From: Epiperipatus broadwayi
Lineage: Eukaryota > Onychophora > Udeonychophora > Euonychophora > Peripatidae
DNA length: 64,000 bases
Assembly (NCBI GenBank): GCA_028023455.1
Contig: JAQFVV010012396.1
Span: 23,953,330-24,017,329 of the forward strand
Direction: 5' to 3'
Shown: piece after piece, positions 1 through 12,129 of the stretch
How positions within the stretch are numbered: position 1 is the first letter of the stretch
Layout of the letters: each line of letters begins with the position of its first letter
Program-made: the position numbers and the translations under genes
Notes under the pieces: generated by a model
Databases searched by the model: none
Seen by the model: the letters and a program-made list of their open reading frames with translations, nothing else
Told to the model about the DNA's origin: nothing

Positions 1-432
1 AAGTTTAATTATTCTGAAAACAAATTAAATGTTTTCCCCAAAATAATTAATTAAACATTGTTATATTGAGTAGCACAGACATAATAAGTATTTAAATATT
101 TATTATTTATAAAATTGCATAACATTGTTTCTGCAGCCCATCCCTTACTATATAAAACTGATTCTCTCTGTATCAAAACCTGCCTTCATATTGATGAACT
201 ATTGATTAAGCATAATAAATAATAAAAGCATTCAATAAAGCAATATAATATTTGGTGGTGTTATGCAAATTCTCATGGCAAGATTACAAATGTCAATGTC
301 CTAGAATCTTGAACTAAAAACCAACAAAATATATTGTTGGAAACCACTAAAAGCCTAATGTATCTAGTATACTCTCTACTGAACTATCTTATTTTTACTT
401 GACACATTAACATTACTTGAACTTAACAATGA

Positions 433-590
433 TGTTGACCAACTGATGAGTCTGGTCCAATCACAAATTATGAATATTGAAGATCATTTATGTTTTTCAC
501 ATGTATGTGGTCATGTGCATTGATTATATAAGATAGAGTAGATGTCTGAAAGGAGCTTGAAGTATGTGTGCTATAATTTAATTCTTCATC
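433..590 (+). repeat. degraded copy of the hammerhead-bearing SINE-like repeat
   Basis: This stretch aligns by eye with the right arm of the palindrome at 12792-12990. It keeps ACCAA followed by CTGATGA (438-449) and later blocks such as the ACATGT and GATAG motifs. The stem II sequence is altered, the adenine expected to open stem III is T, and the B-box-like motif is lost, so a working ribozyme is unlikely. It shows that the repeat is dispersed and not confined to the 12-kb cluster. Confidence 0.5.
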
Positions 591-2358
591 ACAATATTAA
601 TGTAAATGCACTTCAGGAAACTCATTATTATTTTAATAATGTGCATCTTCATAAATATCCTGGATTTCTTTTGATTCTTAATAAACTTCATTTTAAACAT
701 GATATGGCTACTCTTTGTTAAAAATCATCTATTAAAGATAGTTCATATGGTATTGTAATGACTATTTGCATAAACAATTCTTATGTATGAAAAATTTATA
801 AATGTCCAAATATAAAATCACTCTTATAATCCTTTACATAACTTCCTACATCTCTGCATTTTTAAGAAATCTCAGCTTTTATAATAATCTTGGAAGATGT
901 GTAAATGAATATCAAGCAGGTTATTAACTTTTAGAATTGAGTGTTTAAACAATATGAATTTATTTTACAATATGAAAGAAAAATGAATATTTCATCCAGG
1001 CAGCAAGAAAACTGAGTCAATACCTAAATTATGTTTTGTCTTAGCAAAAGTTGGTTCATCAATACATGCTAGTATTGAATCATATTGTGATAAACAACAA
1101 AAAGGATGGATGTCTAATCAGCATAAAATTTACATTACTATAGTTAAAAGTTATCCTGTCTGAAAAGTTATTTATAAAAACTAACTGAAGTTATATTGGA
1201 TATTTTAAATGTAACACTAATAAAATCCTCACATATTCTTTTTTGCTATGATAGTCTTACAAATACATAACAACATTAGAAAAAAGTTGGTATTTATAGA
1301 TATCAAAAATAATCAATTCTAGATTAAAACACAATTGGCAGGTGCTCTTTATAACTGTTATTTATCTAAGAGAAATCTGAAAATTGCTAAAGAACTTATA
1401 AAAATCACATGATCACTATTCCTTATGCTAGGACATAACTATTATTAAAACAGGCAAAACTCTCCATAGAAGGCCACAAGCCAGAAACTAATCTGGGGAT
1501 ATATTAGGCACGGAATGGGGATTTTATGCACAAGCCTTCTGGCATCCATTGATTGGCACTGAGTGGCACTACAGTATGGAGAGTTTTGCCTGTTTTAACT
1601 TATAAAATCATTGGATGGTATTTAAGAAAGTGGAGACTTCAATATCAATCTAGTAATACCAATGGGTAATGATAAATTTGACCTTGTCTGTGATTGGTTT
1701 AAATCATTAATGGCATTAGAAGTGATTATCATTTTAATGTTTCTACAAAATTTAGACATAAAGCATGAAAAAATGATTAGTAAAACTATTTAGAAACATT
1801 ATTATATAAAAAAATATTTCATAATTTTTTTCTTAAAACAAAATTATAATCCAAAAAAAATTCAGCTGTTTTGAAGAATCATTTTAATAAAAAATTTGCT
1901 AATTGTTAAAAACTATTTATAAATCAGGCTAAGTTTTAATCAAGAAAAATCAGCTGTAACAAGTTTATCTTTCATAACTCACACAAAAATGGTCTATCAA
2001 AATACATTAAAAAGCTGTGCCACCTTTATTTGTTTGGTGGACATGGTCTTCTAATTGTCTTTACATTCTTAACTGCAAGAATATTATTTTACTTGATAAA
2101 ATATATTTTGATAAAAAAAAAAAAGTGACACTGAATAATAATCATAGTAGATATAAAATTTTACAGAAGAGTCTACCACAAAGTTTAGATCTCTCATTAA
2201 CATTCCTGAATTTATTTATCAGTCAACTTCTGAAAGAAAATTAAAAAAAAAATTATTTGTGCTGATAAAACTGCACTCACAGCACAAAAACAATTCTGGA
2301 ATTAGAAAAGACATTTAATAAAAATATGAAAAAAGATGCAAGTATTTATCAAAGACTA
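575..2358 (+). pseudogene. decayed CR1/Jockey-like LINE (endonuclease and reverse transcriptase)
   Basis: Translation in shifting frames recovers pieces of a non-LTR retrotransposon polyprotein. An AP-endonuclease block starts near 608 with the LQETH motif; a second block at 1632-1700 begins with GDFN and continues to a VCDW-like motif. A reverse-transcriptase segment at about 2020-2245 ends in SLPQSLDLSLTFLNLF, which aligns with the family motif B (GLPQGSVLAPLLFNLY). At 2255-2269 ICADK stands where YADD is expected. Many stops and frameshifts break the gene and the catalytic residues are damaged. A 154-bp MITE interrupts the endonuclease part, and the minus-strand RTE-like LINE begins just after 2358, cutting off the rest. 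Clade is uncertain; the motif B style argues for CR1 or Jockey over RTE. Confidence 0.6.
1445..1598. mobile_element. 154-bp MITE with TTAA ends
   Basis: TTAA at 1445-1448 and 1595-1598 flanks a perfect 20-bp terminal inverted repeat that begins AACAGGCAAAAC (1449-1468 against 1575-1594). The interior is less AT-rich than its surroundings and has no reading frame. TTAA duplication is typical of piggyBac-type transposition, so this is probably a non-autonomous piggyBac-like element; the superfamily is inferred from the target site alone. It lies inside a decayed LINE endonuclease and is therefore younger than that LINE insertion. Confidence 0.75.
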
Positions 2359-4759
2359 TATATCATCATCATCATCATTGCCAATCATTATCTCCTTACT
2401 ACAGGATGAAGGTCTCTCCAAGTTCAAACTATCTTCAATCTTTAGCTTCTCTTTCCCACATCACTCCCCCATAAGTCCTTATTTCATCCACCCATCTGAC
2501 ATGTGATGTCATTTTGGGTCTTTTAAAATCTCTTGAAGTCTAGTTTAAGATTTCAACTCTCCATATATTATCATCTCCTCTAAAATTATGTCCAGTGCAA
2601 CTCTACTTTAGTCTTTTAATTATTTTAATGATGGCATTAACACCTGATTGTTATATTACCCATACATCACCTTTTGACCTTTTCTTGTTATTCTTAGCAT
2701 GCATTTCTCCATACTTCTTTGAGTAATCTGAAGTCACTGTATTGCTCTTCTGTTAAGTGTCCAAGTCTCAGATCTGCAAGTAAGAACTGGTAAAATACAT
2801 TTGTTAAAAATCTTCCTTTTTAAAAAAATAAGCATAATTTCCATTTAATATTAAGTTATTTCTATCAAAAACACTCAAACCTATTTTAAAAAATTATTAT
2901 TTTGGATTTTTTATGTCTCGTATTATCAAAAATGATACATTATCAAAGAAATATAAAAGTTGAATTATGTTCACCTACTGTTTACATTTTTCTTTTTTGA
3001 AAATCAATACATAAATATTTCCTCTCTCTGAAATTATTTTAAATTCAATCCTCATTTATTAGTAGCCTTCATTATAAGCTACCTGAAAGTCTTTAAATTT
3101 TAAACAAAAGAATAAGATGTTTATGTGCAACATATTGAGTTTGAATTTTTATGTTTTTTTTTCCTGAATATTAATAAAAATTGTTTTTTTTTATTATAGA
3201 ATTACTTTACAAGCCACTGTAATTTTATTTTTATAATCAGCGGTTCAATCTGCCAAAATTAATTCTGCTGTGCATCAAATTTGGTGCATGTGCCATAGGT
3301 TGGACATCCCTTTATTATGATAATATGCAATTTTTTTGAGCAACATTTCCTAATAAAAGTATTTTTAAATGGAATTTTTTTAAATCATATTTAAATTAAA
3401 CTCTGAACATTTTTAGATGCTTAGGAACACACTGGGCCACCACCTGTATTGCTTTTGTTGAAACATCAAAGAAATTGAATAAAAAAGTTATATGTTGTAA
3501 ATTAAGTGTGTTTTGTTTTATTTTTTCTGAAAATATTTTTTTCCACAAATATATTTCATCTCTTTCATAAATGTATGTATATGTTCAAATCCCCTAGAAT
3601 TATAATCAAATAATAGTAATTGTAATTAAGGGTACTACATAATTTTTATTTGATATCATCCTGATTCTTATTTACACATAGGTATTAAATATACCATAAG
3701 TTGGAAAACACACAATAGCAGGTAGTCTGACTATGTTATTTTTCCTAGATTTCTCTTTAGAACAGAAATAGCTTGGAAAGAACAACTGTAATGTACTAGT
3801 AAAATTTCAATGCTAGCTAAAATATCTGATAAATGGACAAAAAGGCATGAACAAATAAATAAAAAATCCATAGAATCTCCCTCCGATTATCTATCAAAAT
3901 TAAAGTGGTTTTCTGAATATTATTTCCCATGTTTGCCTACTGTAAATCATCTTCAAACAAACTACAAAAATTAATCACTTAGGAAAATTTACAATATAAT
4001 GTTTATTGTGTAGGAAACCATCAATCATCAATAGGCATTTCTGAGGCTAAATATAATTTCTAGTAAACCATTAATTATAAAAAATGATCTTAAAGACAGG
4101 CAGCTACTTTTATGAGCATAAAGATTCAGAAGAAACATTTTTTTGACATTCTTTAAATAATAATTCATTATTTCCAGAAACTTGTATGTGCTAAATTTAA
4201 ATAAGGGATCTTATCAATATAAACAACATGAGATAACTTCACTTTCAGTTACTAATTGACAATGTCAAACAAGTTTCTTTGCTAATTATATGATTAATTT
4301 CATCCATTATGTTTCCATCTGTAATAATAACCTGGTCAACATATTTGTTAACTTCTTCTAACTCATCATTATCAATCTTTATTTTCATCTTTGAGAAAAT
4401 TCATTGAAGATTACCTTATCTTTTTTAACATTGACCTTTAGTTTTACTTTCTTACTTTCATTTGATAATGTTTGCAACCTTTTTTGAAGCTCTGAATCAT
4501 TATTTATAAAAATAACTACATCATCTGCAAAATCTAAATGACTTAAATAATCTCTATTTATTTTTCTTCTTTTAGCTCCTCATTTTAATCCACAAAATAC
4601 TTCTTGCAGCACTGCTGTAAAAAGTTTTGCAGATATGGAGTCACCCTGTCTTACCACCTTGTCAGTGTTAACCTTCCTTAAATCAGGATGTAATATAATT
4701 GCTTCTGCTGCATTTATATCAATTATTTTCAGAATTTGACAATATCCTGGGTCTATACA

Positions 4760-5083
4760 TTAATAATCCAATGCTTTATGCACTGAAATAATGCATATAG
4801 AATCAAATGCCTTTTCATAATCTACAAATCCAAAGAATAATGTCAACTCATATTTATTAGTCTTCTCTGTAGCATATTTCAATACTTGGATATGATTCAC
4901 TGTACTAAAATTATCTTTAAATCCAGTTTGTTCTTTTGGCTGGTTGAAATCTAACATTCTCTGTACATGAGTTATAATTATCTTTGTAAAAAATTTGTAT
5001 AAAACTGATAAAAGACTGATAGGAAAGTAACTTCCAATATCTTCTGTACACCTTTTGTAAGTATTAATACTGTATTCTTCCAA
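4760..5083 (-). pseudogene. reverse-transcriptase fragment of RTE-like LINE copy A
   Basis: A 107-residue open segment covers the RT fingers and motif A. It contains SLLSVLYKFFTKII, which aligns with the RTE block PISLLSVLYKIFTKII, then a QPKEQTGF block, and finally motif A as FGFVDYEKAFDSI with its catalytic aspartate retained. The frame then stops, and the rest of the palm is disrupted in the following sequence (toward 4260). It belongs to the LINE at 2359-6760 and is a remnant, not a host gene. The equivalent motif in copy C has lost the aspartate. Confidence 0.8.
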
Positions 5084-5992
5084 TCATTTGGTATATCTTT
5101 ACCATTTAGTCATTTGATATATATCTTTGTCAAAAAAAATTTCAATTTCTTCTCCTGCTTCTTTTAAGATATCAATTATAATTTCGTTACCTTGAGCTTT
5201 TCTCTCCTTCAAAAATTTAATTGCATGTTTCACTTTTTTGCTTAAAATGCTCAGCAATTCAGAGAACATAATAGTTGTAGAAAATACTTGTTCTTTATTA
5301 CTATATTATTCTTGATAGAATTCTATATATTTCACAAGGTCATCTTTCTTTTTAGTAAGTTCTATCTTTTTTCTTGCAGAAATATGTTTCCTACCAATAT
5401 TAAAATTTTGTTTTATACTCTTGAGACTTTTATTCTCTTCTACATCTTTCCTTGCTAGTTCACAATTATATTTTCTTATATCATTATCAACTATTTTTCA
5501 TACCATTTTGTAAAATTCAAGATACTCAATCCTTCTTAATACATCATTTTTATATATCTTCATAATCTTTCTTTTCTCCATACATTCTCTAGTCTCATTA
5601 GAAATTTTATTGGTCAATTTCTGTTTTTTTCTACCATCTATCTGTTGCAGTTTTTAAAAGTATATATTCCTATTGATTTCATTCAAACCTGATTCATGTT
5701 CAAAATTTGTTAATATTTGAAAATGATTTGCAAGTTCTAATTTAAATTTATTAGAATGTTTCTAAAGATTAAGAATATCAACTGTGAATATTGTTTCTCT
5801 TAATAAGTTCTTTCTCTCTAGTTTTGCATTATTATGAATTGTGCATCTCACTAATTGAAGATCACTTCCTGTGTTGAATTTATTAAAAACATTAGGAATC
5901 TTGAAATATTGTATTATATTTATCAAAATATAATCTAATTATGCTATATTTTTATTTGAATGCTTCCATGTCCATTTCATTTTAATATTTTT

Positions 5993-6178
5993 TTAAAAAT
6001 AATTTTTTTCTTTCTCTGCAAACTCCACAAGTCTTTGTTCTCTCTCATTTCTATTACCATAACCAAATTTACCTACAGCACTTTTATCTCTCAATTGTTT
6101 ACCAATTCTAGCATTAAAGTCTCCCATAACAATTTTAAAATGTTGTTTGGTCTTATCAAAAGCCTTGTGTTCTTCCAT
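5993..6178 (-). pseudogene. AP-endonuclease fragment of RTE-like LINE copy A
   Basis: A 61-residue segment holds VMGDFNARIGKQ and then GKFGYGNRNEREQRL. These match the central part of the APE-type endonuclease of RTE-like LINEs, where GDFN contributes to the active site and a GNERG-like block follows. In complete elements this domain nicks the target DNA to start reverse transcription. Here it is separated by stops from the endonuclease N-terminus (near 6405-6602) and from the RT. Confidence 0.75.
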
Positions 6179-6404
6179 ATATAAATTCTCTACTACTTCA
6201 TCACTATGAGAACTTGTTGGGGCATAAATCTAAATTATTTGCATTTGGTATCTGCTATTAAGTTGAACAATTAATATTGCCATTCTGTCCAATATACCAT
6301 CAATCTCCACAATTTTGTTGTTCTACTTTTATATCTATAATGAATCCTACTCCACTTGTATTTCAAATAATTTGTACCTTTATAGTAGAGTTCATGTTCA
6401 CTTT

Positions 6405-6602
6405 TTAAATCAATTGCCTCTTCAACTTTTCTTCTAACTTAACACAATCCAATAATACTCCTTTTAATATGAGAAAATTCTCATTCCAATTCTTGAAACT
6501 CCCTTCACTTGAAAGTGATCTGCAGTTGTAAGTACCTAAATAAAAGATCCTAATCGAATGGCAGTCAGGAACCACATTCAGGGGATTCATAGCACCATCC
6601 AC
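6405..6602 (-). pseudogene. N-terminal endonuclease fragment of RTE-like LINE copy A
   Basis: A 65-residue open segment includes YLGTYNCRSLSSEGS, which corresponds to the first strand of APE-type LINE endonucleases (family form IGTWNVRSL, where the asparagine helps bind the metal). The tail of the segment has lost similarity, pointing to a frameshift. This marks the 5' end of the coding region of copy A; upstream, non-coding homology to copy B extends to about 6760. Confidence 0.6.
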
Positions 6603-6760
6603 ATTCAGCCACTAACTGCTGCTTTGACTGGCAACTTTACAGCCTTTTGGGAAAAAGGACCATGATTTATTTTTGTCTGCATGATCTATTAGGAAAAAAA
6701 ATCATTCACACATACATTAATTCTGCCTTCAAAAAAACTCAACTGATATTTCAGTTAAAA

Positions 6761-7237
6761 ACTTTCAGGCAAGTGAGAAGAAAGACCATGGTATTTTTGA
6801 TCTTAAATTTACAGATAAAAAGCCAATAAACTCACCACAGTGGCCAGTGCATGTTGATGAGAAGCCCATCCATATGTGTATACTATATGAATAATCACAT
6901 AATAATAGCAACTACAATGATAAGAACATATGTAGTAGACATTAAGAATGTGCCTTTCTCAGTTCCTTTAAAGTCTCCAAAAAGAATCAAAGAATCTCCT
7001 TTCAGGTAACAGCAATTTATTCTGTTATGGATTTTAAATATAATTTTTCAAATAGAAGTAATACAAAAAAGTATTAGATAATAAATTGTATATTTCCACA
7101 CATATTCAATTACAGATTCAGTTATATTATTTATTACACTAAAAATTTTTAACTTGTAATTTATATATTAGAATATTAAAGTGCCTTTTTCATGCTGTTT
7201 ATGGCATAACATATTAAACCTTATATTATTATTGTTT
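6761..7237. other. spacer between RTE-like copies A and B
   Basis: AT-rich sequence between the 5' side of copy A and the 3' end of copy B. I see no reading frame, repeat or RNA signal that I can support. Confidence 0.4.
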
Positions 7238-10200
7238 TGAACCATTATTGATTCACTGCAGAATGAAGGTCTGTCCAAGTTCAATCCAGTTTCTTTGATA
7301 TCTAGCCTCTCTTCTTATCATCACTCCATCACATTTCTTTATTTCATTCATTTATTCCATTTGTGGTCTCTTAATAGGTCTTTTATAATATTTTGTAATG
7401 GTTTATGATTTTAACTGTCCATCTACTATCACCTCTTTTAGGAATATGTCCAGTCCAACTCCACACATTCCCTTAATTCTTTCAATGATGCTAGACATTC
7501 CTGTTTGTTTTTTCACCCATATATTTCATTCTCAATCTTTTTACATTTCTCATAACACAACCTCACAATACTTCTTTGATTGGTCTGAAGTCTTTTTATT
7601 GCTCTTCTTTTAAGTGTCTAAGTCTCAGTTCCATAAATAAAAACTAGTAAAACACATTTATTAAAATACATAGGGATATTTTCTTTTAAAATTAACTTAT
7701 TTATGCTAAAAACACTCCAATCAAATTTTGTTCTATGATTAATTCCATCAATTATGTTTCTATCTGTGGCTAAAGTATTAGAGATTGTTACATTTTTCTA
7801 ACTCATCATTATCAACCTTTATTTTATTTTTTTCAAAAAATCCATTGAACATTACTTTAGTCTTTTTAATATACCATATCTCTAATCCTACCTTTTAATT
7901 TTTATCTAATAAGTCTTTCAATATTTCATGAAGCTCTGAAACATTATTTCCATCTGAAAAATCTAGATGACTTAAATTATCTCTATTTATTTTATTCTCT
8001 TACCATATCATTTTAATTCATAAAATACTTTTTGCAAAAATGTTGTAAAAATTATTGGAAATGTGATGTCACCTTCTTATATTTCCTTCTAACTGTTAAT
8101 ATTTTTATTTAATCTAATCATTGCTGTTGCATTTTTATAAATAGTCTTCAGAATATTACAATAACCTCAGCTTATATTTTCATGATCCAATGCTTTAATC
8201 ACTGAAAAGATGCTTATAGAATCAAATACCCTTCATAATCTACAAATCCAAAGCACAATGACAAGTCATATTCAGTGCTCCTTTTTATAACTTCTCTCAC
8301 TACTTACATATGATCTATAGTATTAAAACCACTTTTAAATTAAACTTATTGTTTTGGTTGGTTAAAATCCAAAGTTCACTGTAGATAAATTGTAATTATT
8401 TTAGTATATTTTTGTATAAAAGAATGATAGTTCTGGAATTTCTAATATCTTCTTTATCACTTTTGTTTAAATATTAATATTAATACTGATTTTATCCAAT
8501 TATCTTTTACATCTTCATCATTTACACATCTGATAACATTGCCAAAATAATTATTTCTTCACCTGCTTCTTTTAAAATAGTGATTATGATTCCTACATTA
8601 CCTGGAATGTTTTCCTTTTTATAGATTTAATTACACATATTCCTTGTTCTCATAAAATCCTTGCAATTCAGAAAATATAGAAGTTGTAGGAATTATTTTC
8701 TTGTATTGATTTTTGCAATATAATTTATATAGAACCCTTTTACTTATTTCACAATGCCATTTCTCCTTTTAGTAATAAGTGCATCTTTTTTCTTATTGCA
8801 GAAATAAATTTTCCACCAATACCAAAATATTGTTTTATATTCTTTGAGATTTTTATTCTCTTCTATGACTGTTTTTGCTATTTCACAGTTATTATTTCTT
8901 ATATCATAATCACATTTTTCACAATATTTTACAAAATTCCAGTTATTCAATCCTTCTTAATGCATCATTTTTATATATTTTCATATTCCTTCTTTTCTTC
9001 ATAAATTTACTAGTTTTAGTAGAAATTTTACTCATCAATTGCTGCTTTTTTCTATTACCTATCTTTCTTGAAGTTTTTAAAAAGTGTATCAGTTATCTTC
9101 CTATTGATTTCATTCAAATATAAATCATGTTTAATATCTGTTAATATTTGCAAATAATTTACAAGTTCTAATTTAAATTCGTTGGAATATTTCTGAAGGT
9201 GAAAAATACTAACTATGAATCTTGTTTTTTAAATCATATTTGACTTTTTAGTTTTGCATTCATGTGTCTTCCATTGTGTGACCACTTTTTATGTTGAATT
9301 TATTAAGAACATTACAATCTTGAAATACTATTTCTGTTAGCCAAAATAAAATTCAATTCTGCTGTATCTTTACTTGTATGCTTTTATTTCTACTTTTATT
9401 TAGCATTTTTTTAAAAACAGAATTCATAATATACTGTTTTTCTTTTGTTGAAAAAATAACAAGTCTATGCCCATTCTCATTTCTTTTAACATATCCATAT
9501 TTACTCAGAGTAGTTTCATCTTACAATTGTTTTCCAATGGTAACATTAAAGTTCCCATTATTATTTTAAAAATATTATTTGGTCTGTTTAAAAACCTTTT
9601 GTTTATCCACATAAAAATCTTTACTTTTTTACCCCAATAAGAATTTTTTGGGGAATCATAAATCTAAATTATCTGCATTTGATATCTACTATTAATCTGA
9701 ATCACTAATCTTGACAATCTGTCTAATATACAATAAATCTCCACAATGTTGTTCTTCCAGTTTTTATTTATTTTAAATCCTACTCCACTTCTTCTAAAGT
9801 TTGATCATTTGAACAGTTAATAGCCACTTACTACCTTTTCTTTTACTTTACAATATCTACTAAAGTCCCATTTAGTATTACAGATAGTTCTTCCAATTTT
9901 TGCACACTTACTTTACTTGAAAGGGATATGAAGTTTTAAGTACTTAAATAAAAGGTCATCAAATAGCAGTATTCATCATGGCTGAAGACTTTACAGCCTC
10001 CCTAGTAATAAAGGCATGATTTAGTTTTATCTGTCATGATTATGAATATGCCAAGTGTTGGTGGCCTAGCGGTTAGCATAACTATCTTCTAAGCAGCTGG
10101 CCTGGGTTTGCTTCCTGATCTGAGCATTTGACATATGAGAGAAAAAAAGATTCCTATGCACATTTATTCTGATTTAAAAAAAAAAAGTCAACTGATATTT
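7238..10200 (-). mobile_element. RTE-like LINE, copy B, more decayed
   Basis: This copy aligns over its length with copy A, from a shared 3' UTR block (near 7255: gaatgaaggtctgtccaag) to the shared 5' block near 10187. Motif A of the RT is recognisable near 8225-8260 as FVDYE but is shifted out of frame. Endonuclease homology lies near 9400-9960. It is older-looking than copy A: no long coding segment survives. A tRNA-derived SINE sits in its 5' part (10053-10140), where copy A has none. Confidence 0.7.
10053..10140 (+). mobile_element. tRNA-derived SINE, family 1, copy 1
   Basis: TGGCCTAGCGG at 10062-10072 matches the RNA polymerase III A box, and GGTTTGCTTCC at 10105-10115 is a degenerate B box at the spacing found in tRNA genes. 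The stretch aligns with the minus-strand copy at 24951-25026 (shared blocks TTGGTGG, AAGCAG, GCTTCC and GAT/GAGC followed by TTTGA). The acceptor stem does not pair here, so it is not a working tRNA gene. It lies inside RTE-like copy B at a site uninterrupted in copy A. Confidence 0.65.
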
Positions 10201-10513
10201 CTTGTAATTTACAAGAAATACTAATATGTTTTTGTTTTATCTTGGACTCAGTGACAATCTATCGCAAAGTACTCTTTAGGTTTCATTCATAATTAGGCTT
10301 TTATAACAAAAGTTCGGAAATTTATAAATAATATAATAAAACTAGTGCATGATCTTTTGTTAAATTTGGATGAGAGGAAGAAATAAAGTATGGCTGGAAA
10401 AATAACTAGGTAATAAGGAGTATGAAGTTATTAAGCTTTTTTTTTTTATTAAGAAAAAAATTACAGTGTCAAGTAGCTACATTTTGCTGATTACAATAGT
10501 TTTATGTAGAAAT

Positions 10514-10663
10514 TCAAAGCTTTGCAAACAATCTGTGTGGTATTGTCATCATATTGTTTAGTGCAGTAGTCTGAGATAATGTCTCATCGTCAGATATGGC
10601 AATCTGTGCCCATGTGTCCACAAAGAGATGCTCTGGCACAAAGAGGCGATCTCTGTTCTTCAT
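10514..10663 (-). other. unidentified 49-codon open frame, less AT-rich than surroundings
   Basis: From ATG (10661-10663) to TGA (10514-10516) on the minus strand, the frame encodes a balanced, mixed-composition peptide with the segment NRDRLFVPEHLFVDTWAQ followed by an acidic stretch. This differs from the low-complexity frames typical of the window. I do not recognise the family. It could be a decayed transposase piece, an exon fragment or chance. No convincing splice signals were identified, and no second copy was seen in the window. Confidence 0.25.
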
Positions 10664-11776
10664 GTTTATTAGTATTTTTTTAAAAGTTCTCCAAGGATCA
10701 CTATGTCAAGGAGAAAATGATTAAAGTTTGATAACAGAGTGTTGGGCAAATAGTTCCACTTAAAAAGTAACGATTTTATATTACATAATCATGTAACATA
10801 TTAATTACATATTTTAAATACTTTTCTGGTCTCAAGTATGAAGACGACAAATAGTTTTTGTTTGAAGGATACAGTGATTAAATTTAAAAAAAAAAATCTA
10901 CAAGTTAATAACAAAAGTGCCTTTTACAAAAAAAAAAAAAACATTATATTTTTGTTAAATATTTATTTAAAATATTTTTTTTAATATTTAGCAAGTTTTT
11001 TGAATATTTATAAAATAAATAATTTGAGCAACAAAGATTGAAAGAAGTATAATAAACAATAGATAAACATTTAAAAGTTTTATTTTATTTTATTTTATTT
11101 TGCTACGATATTACTGTAATATTAAAATATATGTTTATTCAACACAACTTTATAAAAACATATCTTACAGCATTTTTCATAAAGCGCCATACAATAGATT
11201 TATAGTTTTATAGCTGGTGGTGATAAGAATAACGCATATTATATTTAATTTAAGGGTTTGTATATATACGGTTTGCAACTTCTTTGTTTAGAAAGTTAAA
11301 CTGTTCTTTGCAAGAAACTAAGCAATCATTTATTTCTCTGAACATTATTGCCTAAAATTTATATTAGCTTTTATATAAATCTATCATAGCATTATATTTC
11401 TGGTTGATTACCGTCTGCAATAATTTTACGTTATATATATTAAATGCACATACTGAATACTCTTATGTAAAAAAAAATCTGCCATTGAATATTAAATCCA
11501 GGATGGAATATCAAATGCTAAGACTAATATTGTTTTTGGATATTATTCTTTTATATATATTCTTTCTTAAATGACAATAGAAACTATATCGAACTTTTTT
11601 ATTACAGAAACATTATTAAAAGTTTTTTTTTTAACTTTTAAAAGAGATTTTGCAAACGAAAAGGTATTATATATATTATCTTATATTTAATATTAGAAAT
11701 ATATATTTCAATCATTTATTTTTTAAGAAATTCTATTAATTATTTTTTGTCAGGAGTAAAAAATTAGATGAAAATC
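10664..11776. other. AT-rich non-coding stretch
   Basis: Contains homopolymer runs and a short (TTTTA)n tract near 11082-11100. No gene, structured RNA or mobile element could be supported. Confidence 0.4.
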
Positions 11777-11777
11777 C

Positions 11778-12090
11778 TTTTTTTTTTTTTTTTTGATGCG
11801 ATATGTTGGGCTATTTCCATCATCTATCAGTAAATGTTGAATGTATAGAACATTTTAAACTTTATTTAAACTTCTCAAATACACACAACTTGTTAGTAAT
11901 AGCACACAAACAGACAACACAGGTTAGTAATTACAAAACGTCTCGAGTAGTAGTATTCTTCAATTTTCTTCAGATATTGCTGGCCTGACCAGTGACAGTA
12001 TTCGCATAGGAGTCAAACTCACACCTTTAGATTCTCGAATCTCCAATTTAAGGCAAACACTCTAACCAACTGAGATATTCTGTCAAAGAC
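11778..12090 (-). mobile_element. tRNA-derived SINE, family 2, with poly(A) tail
   Basis: On the minus strand the head has an A-box-like TATCTCAGTTGG (complement of 12066-12077) and a B-box-like GAGTTTGACTCC (complement of 12009-12020). The 45-base gap suggests a long variable arm, as in serine or leucine tRNAs. A central block (complement of about 11933-11975) begins with a CTGAAGAA-like motif and ends in CTCGAGACGTTTTG; this recalls the conserved core shared by several invertebrate SINEs (CTGAAGA ... CGAAACGT). The body ends in 17 adenines (plus-strand T run 11778-11794). A 3' fragment of the same family lies at 54466-54600. No clear target-site duplication was found. Confidence 0.65.
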
Positions 12091-12129
12091 TTTGACTTGG
12101 GTCAAAACTTAAGCTTATTTGAATATCAT

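Larger units (their letters stand above)
2359..6760 (-). mobile_element. RTE-like LINE, copy A, decayed
   Basis: A nearly full-length minus-strand LINE. Its 3' end carries a (CAT)n tract on the plus strand (2362-2380), i.e. an (ATG)n tail, as is common in RTE-type elements. Going 5' to 3' on the minus strand, the endonuclease start lies near 6545 (LGTYNCRSL), the GDFN block near 6130, and RT fingers and palm near 5083-4760; weaker RT thumb homology continues to about 4260. The remainder to 2360 aligns with copies B (7238-10200) and C (62490-64000). Stops and frameshifts are frequent, so no intact protein is encoded. The 5' boundary is set by where homology to copy B fades. Confidence 0.8.
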
